Positions 8,843 to 20,937 are shown, counted from the first letter of the stretch. The stretch is 64,000 nucleotides of DNA from Coriaria nepalensis (GCA_027186245.1 CP114482.1:1927001-1991000); one strand, 5' to 3'. The notes: generated from the letters alone by a model not told the origin. Translations and numbers: made by a program.

Positions 8843-11338
8843 TCATCTAGGTCCAGAAAGACGAACATCTGAAACCCGAACCTCACTAAACTGACCATTA
8901 AATTCGAACAACGTAGTAGAAGTAGTACCGAACCCGCTGCTCCATGAAATACTCGAACGCATTTGAGTAGAGGTAGGAGGGTCCGGGACGGTACAAAGAC
9001 CTTCAAGCATTTGAACCACCTTACTCATTGGGGGTCGGAAATGCATCTCTTCTTGTATACACCATAGGGCAACTTGAATAGCAACCTCAACCCTGGTATC
9101 ATCCTCCTTGACTTCAAGCTCCGGATCCACAATCTCTCTCAGTTTATGTTCTTCCAACATCTGAAAAGCAAAAGACGGAAAGTTAACTCTCTCTTGAGGT
9201 TGCTCCGAATCGTAGTTTTTCCTTCCGCCTATGATCTCGAGTAGAACCATTCCGAAACTGTAAACATCACTCTTGTCCGATATGGCTAAGTTAGTTATCC
9301 ATTCGGGTGCAACGTACCCTCTTGTCCCCCTTAGCTGTGTACAAACAAAGCTTTGTTCTCTATTCATAAGCTTGGCCAAACCAAAATCGGAAACTTTTGC
9401 GACAAAGTTTTCGTCTAGGAGGACGTTTTCAGGTTTTATGTCACAATGTACGATCTTCACTTCACATTCTTGATGGAGATAAGCCAGTGCTTTTGCCATA
9501 CTTAATGCGATGTTGAACCTTGTATACCAATCTAACAAAACGGGCGGGCCCGCTTTTCCGTTCTTAAAGATCCAACGGTCTAGGGAACCGTTACTCATAT
9601 ACTCATAGACAAGAAGACGGTTATGCCCTTCAGAACAAAACCCTTTAAGCTTGACTAGATTGAAATGGTGGGTGCTTCCTATAAGACTTACTTCGGCTCG
9701 AAACTCTTTTGCTCCTTGTCCGATTCGCTCAAGCTTTTTGACTGCTAGTCTCATCCCATCCGGTAAAACACCTAGATAGACCGATCCGAACCCTCCTTGA
9801 CCAACCTTGGTTGAGAAGTTTTTGGTGGCTCGACGAAGCTGACTGTATCGAAACCGAACCGGCATCCCGGAAAGATTGTCCAGGAAGTTATCTTCCGCGG
9901 AAGAATCTGTAGAAGATTCTAGAAACTCCCTCATTTTCCTGTGATACCAAAACACTAAATTCAAGCCGATAATAATCATCCCTACCAGAACAAGTAAGAG
10001 GCTCATCAATACAATATGCTTCGTCACATTTTGTTTCGATTCACTTGGCGGGATATTTCCTGCTCCACCATAATCACTATTAATATTATCTTTGGAAACC
10101 TTCATGTACAAGACGTACCCGGCGGACCCCTCTTCAGCCCGTTGTAAGCTTCCAATGCGGTCAAAGAAAAAACAATTCCCGGAGCTGTTCTCGAAGAAGA
10201 GCACGGAGCAAGAGCAGTTGTTAAGGCAAGCTTCTTGGCATGAATTGAGGCTTGATTTCATAAAGGGTGAGATATAAGGCAGTGCAAAGTAGTAAATATT
10301 TTCACCCAAGTATAGAAGCTCACTAGGGCTATTAGTACTATTGTTACTATTATTACAAGAATGATTAATCTCTGGTTTGCAATCTAATTTATAACTCAGC
10401 ATGGAAGGGCATTGACATAACCCGTCAGAATAGCATATAAAATATGGATTGCATGGCTCGGGTGTGCTGCAATTATTTTCCGGGATTCGGAAAGTGTTTG
10501 AATTTCCCTTTTGAAGATCGTGGAATGAGATCGACCCATCAGGGTCTAAAACGGCAGCCCACTTCGAACTCCAGCTTGAATATTGCGAGAAGAAGAATTT
10601 CCATAACAAGGCTCCTTCTCGATCATAGAAAATCAAGGAGTTAGACACTATAGAAAATGACTTGACATATCGAGTACTTACATTGTTGTTGGTTTTTCTA
10701 CTCTCACTTGATATAGACCAGTAGATTTGCGGCTCCTGCTCGTATCCCGCAAACAAAACTAGATCGCCTGATTGAATCTCGAGATAAGTCACAGCGAAAT
10801 TCTTATTATCCGAATAGCTCTTAAGTCTCATTCCTTCCTTGAAGACTTGACCTTGCAATAGCGTGTTTGTCGGAAAATCGAAACTTTGCCAAATAATTGT
10901 TCCCTTCTTACTGAGCAATACCAAGTTTCCCGACTCGAGCAAGACCATTTGTGTCGTGTTTTTTCCGTCCGTGTTTGTCGACCAGATTGTTCCGCGACTT
11001 TGACTTTCGAGAAAAACATTGCCTGTCGTATTATCAAAGATAAACTTGTCCCAATTTTCAACGAGGATGTCGGGATTAGCTGTCCAGATGATTCGAGAAG
11101 TGGGAATGTGGATGATTCCGAGGAAGAACATGTTGGTGATGTTTCGGTCTGAGTAGAAGCCGAAAGTAAATTGAGAGTTCTTGGATGACAGGAATTGACC
11201 GTTGGTGTCGTTAAATTGGGATTGAGTGGCTTGGAAACCTGGATTGATGGCGGCAAGTGATTGAGTTTTTGACACGGAGATTTGAAAGTGGATGATGAGG
11301 AAGAAGAGGAAGGAGAAGGTCATGTTGTCTGAATGCAT
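8843..11338 (-). CDS. G-type lectin S-receptor-like Ser/Thr kinase, SD2-5-like
   Basis: A single uninterrupted exon encodes 831 residues from the ATG at 11338. The frame is open to 11395 but only from a GTG, and the chosen ATG directly precedes a signal peptide. Order: signal (1-~24), bulb-type lectin domain (~35-165), a Cys-rich EGF/PAN-like region (~290-412), transmembrane helix (~441-465) and kinase (~508-780). The glycine loop is GQGGFGSVY, the ATP lysine lies in AVKK (~534), the catalytic loop is HCDIKPEN (~631) and DFG is at ~651. The Cys before the catalytic Asp makes it a non-RD kinase, common in immune-type receptors. It is probably plasma-membrane; its ligand is unknown. A broken paralogue lies 1.7 kb upstream on the same strand, so it is one of a tandem pair. 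Confidence 0.93.
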   Translation of the reverse strand: MHSDNMTFSFLFFLIIHFQISVSKTQSLAAINPGFQATQSQFNDTNGQFLSSKNSQFTFGFYSDRNITNMFFLGIIHIPTSRIIWTANPDILVENWDKFIFDNTTGNVFLESQSRGTIWSTNTDGKNTTQMVLLESGNLVLLSKKGTIIWQSFDFPTNTLLQGQVFKEGMRLKSYSDNKNFAVTYLEIQSGDLVLFAGYEQEPQIYWSISSESRKTNNNVSTRYVKSFSIVSNSLIFYDREGALLWKFFFSQYSSWSSKWAAVLDPDGSISFHDLQKGNSNTFRIPENNCSTPEPCNPYFICYSDGLCQCPSMLSYKLDCKPEINHSCNNSNNSTNSPSELLYLGENIYYFALPYISPFMKSSLNSCQEACLNNCSCSVLFFENSSGNCFFFDRIGSLQRAEEGSAGYVLYMKVSKDNINSDYGGAGNIPPSESKQNVTKHIVLMSLLLVLVGMIIIGLNLVFWYHRKMREFLESSTDSSAEDNFLDNLSGMPVRFRYSQLRRATKNFSTKVGQGGFGSVYLGVLPDGMRLAVKKLERIGQGAKEFRAEVSLIGSTHHFNLVKLKGFCSEGHNRLLVYEYMSNGSLDRWIFKNGKAGPPVLLDWYTRFNIALSMAKALAYLHQECEVKIVHCDIKPENVLLDENFVAKVSDFGLAKLMNREQSFVCTQLRGTRGYVAPEWITNLAISDKSDVYSFGMVLLEIIGGRKNYDSEQPQERVNFPSFAFQMLEEHKLREIVDPELEVKEDDTRVEVAIQVALWCIQEEMHFRPPMSKVVQMLEGLCTVPDPPTSTQMRSSISWSSGFGTTSTTLFEFNGQFSEVRVSDVRLSGPR

Positions 11339-11395
11339 GATAGTGGAATTAGAAATGGATCTCGATTTATTAAGCTTAGTAAGTTGGTCAGTCAC

Positions 11396-13027
11396 TCGGT
11401 ACTTATTTGGGATGCAATTTTGTTTTTCCCCCTCTTGTGTACGTTTTTATTGCAGTAATATGACATGGGAAACTACTTCAAAAACTTTATTTATTATTAG
11501 ATCATGCAGGTCGTGGCCAGGAAGAAAATAGAATTGAGGCCTAAGGTTGGTCCCACGCATACTGGTCAAAATAGGGCTGCATTATTGGAATTTGGATGCT
11601 AAATCTGTCATATAAACCTTACCATCCTTTTAGTATATTCCCAATCTTAATTACTTTGAAATATATTTGATTACTAACTTGTTCGGTTCTTACAACTACC
11701 ATTGATCGTTCGAGATTTAATATTCGCCTATTTTAAGTAGGATTGATGATCCATTTCAAAAAATAATCATCTCGAATGTAGCTAGAGCTAGTAATATTCT
11801 TACAACATGTTCATGGCGTGGACTCCATCATCTCTAACATCTTATGGAAACATGATATCATTAGTTCTCTTCGTTTCGACACCAGCAAAGCAACAATTAA
11901 TAATGTCAAACACTCAAAACTCGATCTAGTAGTAGTAGGTAGAACTGATTGCTGACGTTCCATTTAGTTTAAGCAACTACTAACTCAGTGCAGGTTGTAC
12001 GTGGGCTTATATAATTAGAGAATGGTTATACATCAAAAAAAAGATGAGAAAACTAGGGGATTGAATCCTTGCTCTCACGCAAGTAGTTGCCCTTATCGTA
12101 ACATGTTAGAGCACTAAGCCATTCCCAAATATTTGACATATATGCTCAACATAAATAATGTAACCGTATATTTTTTTATTCTGACCACCACCAACTGGGG
12201 TTCGGATGGGGTTGGATCTGCTCCTACCAACTAGTTGTATTAATGAGTCAATAAATGGTATTATGAATAGAGAAAGTATCTGGTGAAACCGACACATAAT
12301 ACCAATATGAGAGTGTGAGATGGAACCCGTATATAAGGTCTGCTTCTTCTTTCTCATATGAGTGTCTATACAGAGAAAGGAAATTATACCTTCAACTCTT
12401 CCAGATTTTATCCATTGCCATAATCCAAAACGTTCATATCTTTAATCGTGAATTTTTCCTGATGAGTTTGACCTATTAGCACTGTTACATATATGGCATC
12501 AACTCTAAGGTTGACAATTATAGATTTTACTACTTTTCATTATTATCTTTTTGAGCTTTTTTTCCTGATGAATTTGACCTCTTTTTTTCTATATTTATTT
12601 ACTTTTTTTAAATAAAAAAAATTTAAGTTTGACCTTAGAGCTTATATGTACCCACGTTAGGCATAAAAAGGATGGGCTACTTTATTTATTAATAATTAAT
12701 TTTAAAATTAAATTCTAAATTTTTATATAATATCATAATTAAATTAAATATATAATTAAGTTAATCAATATATATATAATTAAGTTAATCCTTACTTTTC
12801 GATAACACAGAGGCATCCTTACTATTCGACTTCCTTGTTACAACACCTTACAATGCATTAAGAAAAAAAGTGAAGAATTGAAAAAAGAAAAAGCCTTTTG
12901 AACTTTCAAAGATCTTCTCTTCCGTATTTACATCTTCATCAGGCAAATGAAAAACCGGCCACATCATCTTGGTCCTGATAATCTACACTCCGACTGGTGT
13001 ACATTTACTCCAATAATCCATCTGTCC
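11396..13027. other. Spacer between kinase paralogues
   Basis: It is AT-rich, with the promoter of the intact kinase (right of 11338) and one minus-strand SINE candidate at 12030-12140. The open frame at 12106-12357 overlaps that repeat and has no family features. Confidence 0.5.
12030..12140 (-). mobile_element. tRNA-derived SINE fragment candidate
   Basis: On the minus strand TGGCTTAGTGCTC (about 12109-12121) resembles an A box and GGATTCAATCC (12058-12068) a B box, about 45 bases apart. A T-rich run on that strand follows. It is not a functional tRNA: no acceptor stem could be closed by eye. Confidence 0.4.
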
Positions 13028-13735
13028 TCATGATGATTTGGTATCCCCGCGGCTCCATCTCAACAAACTCGAGTGATGCGAAGAGACAGGTGGAGTGGGA
13101 ATGGCACAAATAATCTCGAACATTTGGACAACTATCTTCATAGGAGGCCGTAAATTCTTTTCGTCTTGTATACTCCACAATGCAACTTTAACCGCAACTT
13201 CTAGCCTCGGATCGACAATTTCTTCCATCTTCCCTTCTTCTAACATTTGGAAAGCATAAGAAGGAAAGTTCGCGTTCTCAGAACTATCCTCCGGATAATA
13301 ATTCTTCCTTCCTCCTATGATCTCAAGCAAGACCAATCTATAACTATACACATCACTTGTCTCCGAAATTGCATAATTAGTGATCCATTCTGGCGCAAGA
13401 TACCCTCTTGTCCCCCTTAGTGTAGTATAAACAAGGCTTTGTTCTCGATTCATTAGCTTTGCCAAACCAAAGTCGGAAACCTTAGTGTGAAAATTTTCAT
13501 CGAGAAGTACGTTTTCGGGTTTTATATCACAATGCACAATCTTCACTTCACAATCTTCATGGAGATAAGCTATTGCCGTACCCAATGCAATATTGAACCT
13601 CTTATCCCAATCTAACCATTTGCCATCTTTGTTGTTGCTTTTGAAGATCCATTTATCTAAATACCCTTTTGCCAAATACTCGTAAACAAGAAGCCGGTGA
13701 AACCCCTCTGCACAGAAAGTTTGACAAGATGAATA

Positions 13736-14382
13736 TGTTAGAATTTCGAAGGTGAGAGCAAAAAAATAGAATATACTTTGTTTTATGATAAAATTTGTTT
13801 ACTTGTCAAAATACAAGTTTTTCATTTCATTAATACTTAACAAGAGATAATTACAAATCTGGAAAACAAGGATCAAAGTTAAAGTAAACTAAGATATCTC
13901 AAATCAACTAGGATTAGATGGAACAAAACTAAATAGGCACTAATTGAGTACATAGCACACAAAAGCAACTAAAGACAGCAAAGTGCAAAAGCTGATTCTG
14001 TAAAAAATAGCTTTTTGCTTTGTGCTAAAACACCGAAAGTGAGATGATGGACTTTGTCATGCTTGATCTCGAAGCTTGAGGTCCAACCAATTTAAACAAA
14101 CTTGCTTGAGGTCAGAGCAACTCCATTTGAAGTCAAAAATGCACTAAAACATAAAACTTCACAAGGCCAAAATCAATAAAACAGTACAAACAAGATTAAG
14201 CATCAAGTTGAGTTTTAATGATCCGATCACCTTCAAACCAATTGCAACAAGTCATAAATGATGAGAGGAAGCTAATGGAATTAGAGTCAATGCATTTGGA
14301 TTAGGGAGTAAAAAAGTCAACATTTTAAGCTAATTTTTAATTGTGAAGTCACTAACCAAACAAGCAATCTTCAAACAGGACA
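13736..14382 (-). mobile_element. Solo LTR inserted in the kinase pseudogene
   Basis: Read on the minus strand, the 647-bp block begins TGTCCTGTTTGAAG and ends TTCGAAATTCTAACA, with the TG...CA ends of an LTR. It resembles the ends of the copia LTR at 30779 (TGTTTGAAG...AATTCTAACA). GAATA occurs immediately left (13731-13735) and again at 14387-14391, four bases off the right edge, which may be the target duplication. Deleting the block would rejoin kinase coding sequence. No internal retrotransposon genes remain. Confidence 0.6.
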
Positions 14383-14713
14383 TAGTGAATACCTCCTATG
14401 ATACTAACTTCTGATCTAAACCCTTTCTCGCCTTGTCCGACTCCCTTGAGTTTTTTCACGGCTAATTGAGTTCCATCCAGATGGATTCCTTTGTAGACAC
14501 AACCAAATCCTCCTTGATCGATCTTTGAAGTGAAGTTTCTAGTCACTTGACAAAGATCGGCATAAGTAAAACGAGAAATCATCTTGGAAGAAAATGTTGG
14601 GCCTGAAATAGTATTAAAGTCGAGAAGGAATGAGTGAGTTCGTCAAGATAATATCTGTTTAGTGAGCTATGTTACACATGCAGCCCATGCACGTTGGGGG
14701 AGGGAGAGTGCTA

Positions 14714-14929
14714 TGTTATTTCATTATTTTGTTAGGTTATTTATTTCATTTATTCTTATTAATCTTTAATTTCTTTAATTTCCTTTATTCTTATTAGTCT
14801 TTAGTTTTCTTATTTATGTTAGGGGCAAGCTTATAAATACTTTTATTATTATTGATAGAGAAAGAATATAATTACTTTTTAGAAGTATTGATCTCTTGAT
14901 ACTGTGAATTAAGGATTAGTCTCCTAACA
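14714..14929 (+). mobile_element. Possible second solo LTR remnant
   Basis: A 216-bp AT-rich block starts TGTTATTTC and ends TCTCCTAACA, includes a TATAAATA-type box near 14832, and lies where the pseudogene loses similarity between its membrane and kinase parts. No target duplication was found, so this is a tentative call. Confidence 0.3.
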
Positions 14930-16480
14930 TTGTGAATTAGAAATTTGATTTGCTTAATTATCTTTAAGCCTATTAGAAAAACTAAAGAAATTATCCCTGC
15001 CAAAAAATAAGAATCTTGTTTATCCCCGAGTATTCTCTTCTGTTTACGATATTGCCTCAAGGCTAGATAGAGCAAACCGGCAATAACAATTATCACTACT
15101 GGGAGAATGATTAGCAATAACAATAACTTTTACTCTCTTCACTTTCACCAATTTTCATTTCAGAAACATATCCAGTAGTACCTTCGTCGGCTCGTTGCAA
15201 ACTTCCAATCTGGTCAAACGTGAAGCAGCTTACAGATTTGTTTTCGAAAAACAAAACAAGGCAGGAACGGTTTGTCAAACAAGCTTCTCTACATGCATTT
15301 AAGTTGGTTTTCAAAGAAGGAAGAACAAACGGAAGTGCAAAATACCAAGCTTCTCAACCAAGTATAACATCTCTCCTTTAGAGCTGTTACATGTCATGAG
15401 TGTTGGAGTTTGACTGTTAGGATATTTAAAATCGAGAGACGAAAGACATTGACATCGATCCCCAAAAGAGCAGACGGAGTAGGGCCCACAATATTCCGGG
15501 GTCGGACAAGAATCTTGCGGTATCTTTATCACCTCAGAACTAAGAGCTTTTCCCTTGTGTAGATTCCGGAACGATATGGACCCGTCCGAGCCCAAAATAA
15601 CAGCCCGGAGAGGGTCCACCAAATCCTTGCTTTCCAAAAAAACGAATTGCCAAAGTAATCCCCCATTAGAATCAAAGAAGTTCAAAGACCCCACTGAACA
15701 CCCACTAAAAGTAGGACCGGACTCCCAAGAGTTGAAACCAAGAAAAACCGATTCAACTTTCCCTTGGACACTGTTATTACTCTTTTGGGTTTCATTCAAT
15801 ATGAACCGGTAGATTTGCAGAGATTTAAATCCGATGGATAAGACCACATCGCCCGAACTAAACTCGAGAAAATGTGACAAACCGTTAGATTTTGGAAAGC
15901 TTTTAAGTCTCATTCCTTCCCTAAAAAATTGTCCAGAAATAAAGTGTATCAGTTGGGTAACCAAAACTCTGCCAAAGAATCATATCACGCTCACCAAGCA
16001 ACACTAGGTTTCCCGAGTCCTTTGACTCGATGGATTTGACTTTTCGACCGGTCGTGTTTGTTGACCAGGCTAGACCAGTCTCACTCTCTAAGAAAACATT
16101 ACCGTTTTGTCAAAGATGAACTTATCACTGTTTTTAACAAGCAAGCCTCTATTAGCAGTCCAAATGACTGTGGAACTAGGTAAGTGAATGACTACTAGCA
16201 AGAACAATTGGACATCTAAGGCTGTGTAGAAGGTCAAAGCGAATTCAAAATTCTTAGATGTCAAGAATTTGCCCATGTTATTGGCCCCTTCCGATTGGGT
16301 TGTCTGGAACCTGGGATCGAGAAGACCGATCTGGGGATTCACCGCGAGGTCAGTTCGACACAGGAAGGGGAAGGAGGAGAAACATGGCATCAACCTAATT
16401 AGGAGTGAAAACCCCATATGTGGTGCTATGTTGGGCCAAGCTGCAAAATTCAAAGGGACCTGTTCAAAGTTTGTATTCAC

Positions 16481-17344
16481 TCAAAAATAGACTTTTTTCA
16501 AGTGATTGCTCTACTACTTAACATATAAGAAGCAAGGAGAGAGCCAACGATCTAGCATAAGAACAATAGATGAATAAGTGAAGGAAGTAATAGGTATTAC
16601 TTACTAACAGAATAAGAAAGTTCATCTTACATACTAATAACATAGATTAGGAGTAAAATTTAGATATTAAGAAGAAGAGAATAAGGGTATATGACTGACC
16701 TTGTTCTTGTTCTTGTTCTTGATCCATATTATGGGAAGAAGAAGAGGAAATGTAGACATATGGGTTGCTGTTTGCCTTTTGCCTCTGTTGTTGCTTGTTT
16801 TGAACATGGTGGGATCAGATCGGAAAAGATAAACGTGGCGGAGAATATTAATTAATTTACTACTTTTTTCTTGTCCTTATGTCGGAAACAACTCATTGAA
16901 TGTCTCTATATGATTCCGATACATCATTCATTTTGTTTTTCTTTTGTTTGATATGATTATTTTAGGGTAGGCATTAGGTACAAGATAATGTATAATATGA
17001 TAATATAAAATTGAGATCGATATGTCCACAGTCCATAGATAGATATGTTTGGTAGAACAAGTGCGAATGCTGAAAATTGGGTTAATTTTTGCATACCCAA
17101 CGAACATATTAAAATGGTTTCTGCTGCATTCAGGCCAACAATAACACCACCACCGACCCATGTGCTTAAAAAGTTTAACAACTCTAAACATATCTATTTG
17201 GAATGTGTTTTTATTTAAGGGACTCCAATTTTGTATCTGCATCTTTAAGCAAAAAGGACCTGGTCCTTCAACAGATCAGCAGTAGATTATATATGTATAG
17301 ATATATACACATGCATTGTCATATACAAATGACTTTGTATAAAC
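16481..17344. other. Spacer left of the PIFI-like gene
   Basis: It contains the former promoter side of the kinase pseudogene, a short TTGTTC repeat near 16703-16723 and the 3' region of the next gene. A minus frame at 16957-17181 is hydrophobic but unrecognised and lacks splice or start support. Confidence 0.45.
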
Positions 17345-18922
17345 CTATTCCTCGGATTCCGAGTAAATCGGACATGACCCATCATCCACATTAGCAAGTG
17401 GGTCGTAGTCGGGTGAGCTCGGATCTGTGCAACCCGGTACTAGATTCAATTCACAGCGGTCACCCTACCAAAATCAGAACACCGGTTTCGTAATAATCAA
17501 TAGAAACTTGAAAATTCAGTTTTTTTTTTCTCCTCATGCCCGAAAAATGCAACGGATTAATGAATTTACTTACCCCTTCAACAGATAAATTACCAATCAT
17601 TGCACATCGTGTAATAACAACGCTCGTGTCGGGAAATATTGCCATGTCACAAGCACCTTCCTTGCTCAACTCTTCTGCTAAGCCCTGCTTATTTAGACAC
17701 TGTGTATCATATGCTCTGTGTTTGCATTCACATTACGAAAATCTATTGGAATTTGTGTTGCAATAACCTCGTTGAAAAATTCAATTGGTTTGTTCTGCCA
17801 AGGTTTAGGAACTTGAAACTGCAGTCTGTAAGGACCGTCCCACTCAACACCATTTGTGAATGAGAAGATCAAGTTTATAGCTACACAAGGGAAAGCCAAT
17901 TTTAATAAGAAATGGGTAACCGATGTCTTTTGAAAGAAACAGAACATGGAAATGTACTAACCGTGCTTTGGAATGCATATTTGGATGGAATAAATCGGGA
18001 AATCAGCTTTGCCACGATCTTTACGGAGCATTGCTCTCGGCTCACCACCACACATAATGGGCTGATTGAATCCTCCTATGCAAGGCAGTGACAAAGAGCA
18101 TGATGAGAACATGATAAGATAAAAGCCATTTTTTTCTTTGCAACTCAAGATAGGGCTTTATATTGGTGCTTGAAATACTACCATTAAAGGCGACACCAAA
18201 TTCTTCATTCGGAACAAGACCTGTTGCAGTCGGATTGTAGAAAAGCCTTAGCTTCTCTCCCTGCAAGTAATTTTTTGAAAGAAAAAGGGAAAACTGGTAA
18301 GAAGAAGCAGAAGAAATCTCGAACCGGAAAAGACCGAAGAAACTTACGCAAGTCGGAGGAAGACCGTTCATAGTTTTCCAATAAACAGGGGATTTTCCGA
18401 GTTCGAACATAGCCCATGAAGGAAGAGAAACCCTGACAGAAATGTTAAAAACAGTTTTTTTAACAAAATTCCATAGATTAACAACACTAATCTGACTAGT
18501 TTCTCGCAATTAGTTAGAAGCGGAGTGATAGTTTATGTATATATGGATATATATATATGTACTCTTTAGCTTCTTCCTTTGGTGTAGCTTCTACAGCCAG
18601 GGCAGCATTCACTGTAACTCTAATCTTGTTAGCTTTCTTCTTTGAAAGCCTTCTTGGCAATGAACAACCCCTAAAATTGCTACCTGCTTTATTAAAAAAA
18701 AAAAAGTTTTCATTCAAAAATCTATCATAAATTTGCTCCACTTTGGTTTTCAAACTATAATTTGCACTATTTCAATTGTTCTTTTCGATGATAACTATTT
18801 CAGATTCATGAATCAAAGCTTAAGAAACATATAAAATCAAAGAACTTACTGAAAGATTTGATAACAGGTAGACTTGCTTCAATGATAGTAGAAGTGACGA
18901 TGGACGTGTTTGTTGCCGCCAT
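17345..18922 (-). CDS. PIFI: Chloroplast protein resembling PIFI (post-illumination fluorescence increase)
   Basis: Eight exons on the minus strand fit in phase: 18922-18850, 18683-18563, 18432-18348, 18260-18182, 18075-17962, 17880-17768, 17684-17574 and 17464-17345, total 271 residues. The N-terminus ([18 protein letters not shown]) is a Ser/Thr-rich plastid transit peptide. The mature part has [55 protein letters not shown] and a Cys-containing tail [17 protein letters not shown] to [10 protein letters not shown] recall this conserved single-domain family as PIFI (about 268 residues in Arabidopsis), linked to NDH-dependent plastoquinone reduction. A FAD5-like gene next door, head to head, matches the arrangement I remember. 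The exon structure is firm; the name is recall. Confidence 0.75.
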
Positions 18923-19372
18923 TTGTACCACCTTCGAGCTTCTGCTCTGGCTCTAAGATAGGGACTTTTCTTTGTGATTTATTCTTTTCAGCTTAATCTC
19001 TTGACTGGGTAAACTATATAGAACAAAAATGAGTGATGCAGAGAAAGAGAGAGAAGAAGAAGCATTCATTTACGCAAGGAAAGCTGAAAATATCTGACCT
19101 AAACCTAAAGAAAAGATAGATACAGACAACAAAAAAATAAAAAACCGGGTTTATGATCTGGAGAAGATCAAAAGTATCTGGATCTTATTACATCACGTAA
19201 TTTTGCCACATCTCAAAAAAAATCCGACCACCGCCTTATCTCTCTGTTTTTGTCTCTTACTTATAAAGTTTGACTCTAAAAATCCAATTTTTAATTTAAT
19301 GCATAGTTTTATGCAGAGAGAGAAGAGAGACAGAGGGAGAACATAGAACAGTCCGCCATAAGACCATAATTC
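18923..19372. promoter_or_regulatory. Shared intergenic promoter between PIFI-like gene and desaturase pseudogene
   Basis: Only about 450 bp separates the divergent start codons at 18922 (minus) and 19373 (plus), so both upstream regions must overlap here. GA-rich runs (near 19038-19060 and 19315-19340) occur. No specific element is certain. Confidence 0.4.
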
Positions 19373-20937
19373 ATGGCATTGTTGAACTCCCCAATATCCA
19401 ATCTCAAACCCCACAAAATCCCCTCCCTCCGCCTTGCCGACCACCGTCCACGTCATCCATCACTTGGCCTAGAAACCATTCCTCAAAATTCAATACCCAT
19501 TAAACTAAATACCCGATTTTTAACCGAGTACCAAAAAAACCGGCTGGTTTCAGCAAATGCCGATTCAGCATTAACAGAGTCCTACGAACCGGACCCAGAT
19601 GTCGAAACTCACCAGAGAATCCCCCTATCTGACGTGGTGGTGGTGGGGCCGCGGAGATGGAACTTACAGGACATAGCAGTTGCTAGCGTCGTAATGGCTA
19701 TGCATTTGCTCTGCCTCTTCGCTCCATTTCAATTCACATGGAGTGCTTTCTGGTTAGCCATACTCTGTATATCGTGACGTGTCTGTTTGGGATCACTCTC
19801 TTTCCATAGAAATCTTTCGCACAAGAGTCTTAAGCTTCCCCAATGGTTTGAATACTCGTTTGCTTACAGTGGCGTTCAAGCTCTTCAGGTTTGTGCTGGG
19901 GGTGTGATTTAACGTTTTATTTTCTTGTGGGTCAAAGTAGAATTTGTTATTTTTGATTTCTGATGTTTTCGTACTGAGTTGTTAAATTTTTTTTCAGGGG
20001 AGTCCAATAGATTGGGTAAGTACACATAGATACCACCATCAGTTTTGTGATTCTGAGAGGGACCCGCATAGCCCAAGGGAAGGATTTTGGTACAGTCATA
20101 TGAGATGGCTCTTTGATACTGATTCTGTGACTCAAAGGGTATGAACTATGAATATTTACTACTTTAGGGATCAAATTCAATCTCTTTTTAGAAATGTTGA
20201 CACGCAAAATAATAAAAAGTCCATTCTTTTTTGTTAAATATTTTGCAGTGTGGAGGAAAATTAGACAATGTGGGGGACTTGGAGAAGCAGCCATTTTATA
20301 GATTTCTTAGAAGCACTTACATTCTTCATCCAATTGCACTTGCTTCTTTGATCTATGTACTTGGAGGACTTCCATTCCTTGTTTGGGGAATGGTAAGAAA
20401 AACTTTAGTTAAAACAAACTTATTCTAATTTCTCGCTCGCTAAACTTATATCATCGTATGTTGTTAGTTGAACGAGAAATTGTCATGTCGATTTGTGAGA
20501 AATGATTACCGCTTTTCAAGTTTCTTTTAATAAGATTGTTCTTATCGTGACTAATGAATTCGCTTTGATTTTTAAAACTTGGCAGGGAGTGAGAATTGTG
20601 TGGATGTATCACATAACTTGGCTTGTAAATTCGGCTTGCCATATCTGGGGAAACCAAGCACGGCGAACCGGTGATTTGTCTAGAAACAATTGGTATGGCG
20701 AAAAAAAAAAACTTTAAGAGAATCTCCTTGCGGTATTCTTATGGAGAGGGGTGGCACAATAACCATGCGTTCGAGTACTCAGCTCGGCACGGCCTCAAAT
20801 GGTGGCAGCTCAACATGACTTGGTATGTGGTTTGGTTTCTCGAAATCATTGGGTTAGCAACAGAGGTCAATGTACCTAGTCAGGTTCAGAAGCAAAGAAT
20901 GCCCAAAAGCAGTGGCAGCGGTAGCTTGCAGTTTTGA
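19373..20937 (+). pseudogene. FAD5/ADS-type fatty-acid desaturase pseudogene (plastid type)
   Basis: The first exon encodes a Ser/Pro-rich transit-like N-terminus and the first membrane segment, but near 19765 one base is missing and near 19797 two bases are missing, so LYIVTCLFGIT and the first His box (HRNLSH) are out of frame. Exons 2-4 follow (19998-20139 with HRYHH, 20249-20391, 20585-20694), with normal GT-AG introns between the first ones. The last intron is reduced to an A-rich remnant with no usable acceptor, and the third His box reads GEGWHNNHAFE, lacking one His of HNNHH. The tail (to TGA at 20935) is otherwise well conserved. These defects remove the di-iron ligands, so the copy is dead or very recently dead. 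Confidence 0.85.

Larger units (their letters stand above)
13028..16480 (-). pseudogene. Decayed SD2-5-like receptor kinase
   Basis: Pieces of one SD2-type kinase occur in order on the minus strand: N-terminus with lectin start (16480-16088), S-locus-like region (15964-15311), PAN-like part (15314-15111), membrane segment with LLYLALRQYR (about 15120-14980), kinase glycine loop DQGGFGCVYKG and AVKKLKG (14582-14390) and the catalytic half with HCDIKPEN, DFGLAK and RGTRGYLAPEWI (13675-13028). Frames change between pieces. The kinase is split by a ~650-bp insertion (13736-14382), and just after it several bases are missing before FCAEGFHRLLVYE. Another AT-rich insertion separates the membrane and kinase parts. 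An intact full-length product is not possible. Confidence 0.88.

Noticed and set aside
10828..11256. 142-codon minus frame inside the receptor kinase
   Set aside because: An out-of-frame shadow of the intact lectin kinase coding sequence.
13710..13735. Splice acceptor TTTCTGTGCAG before the kinase C-half of the pseudogene
   Set aside because: The adjacent LVKL and FCAEGF text reads better as coding with a small deletion, and no matching donor lies in the upstream kinase piece.
16957..17181. Hydrophobic minus frame resembling the end of a membrane protein
   Set aside because: Not placed in any family; no start or acceptor that would give it an exon context.
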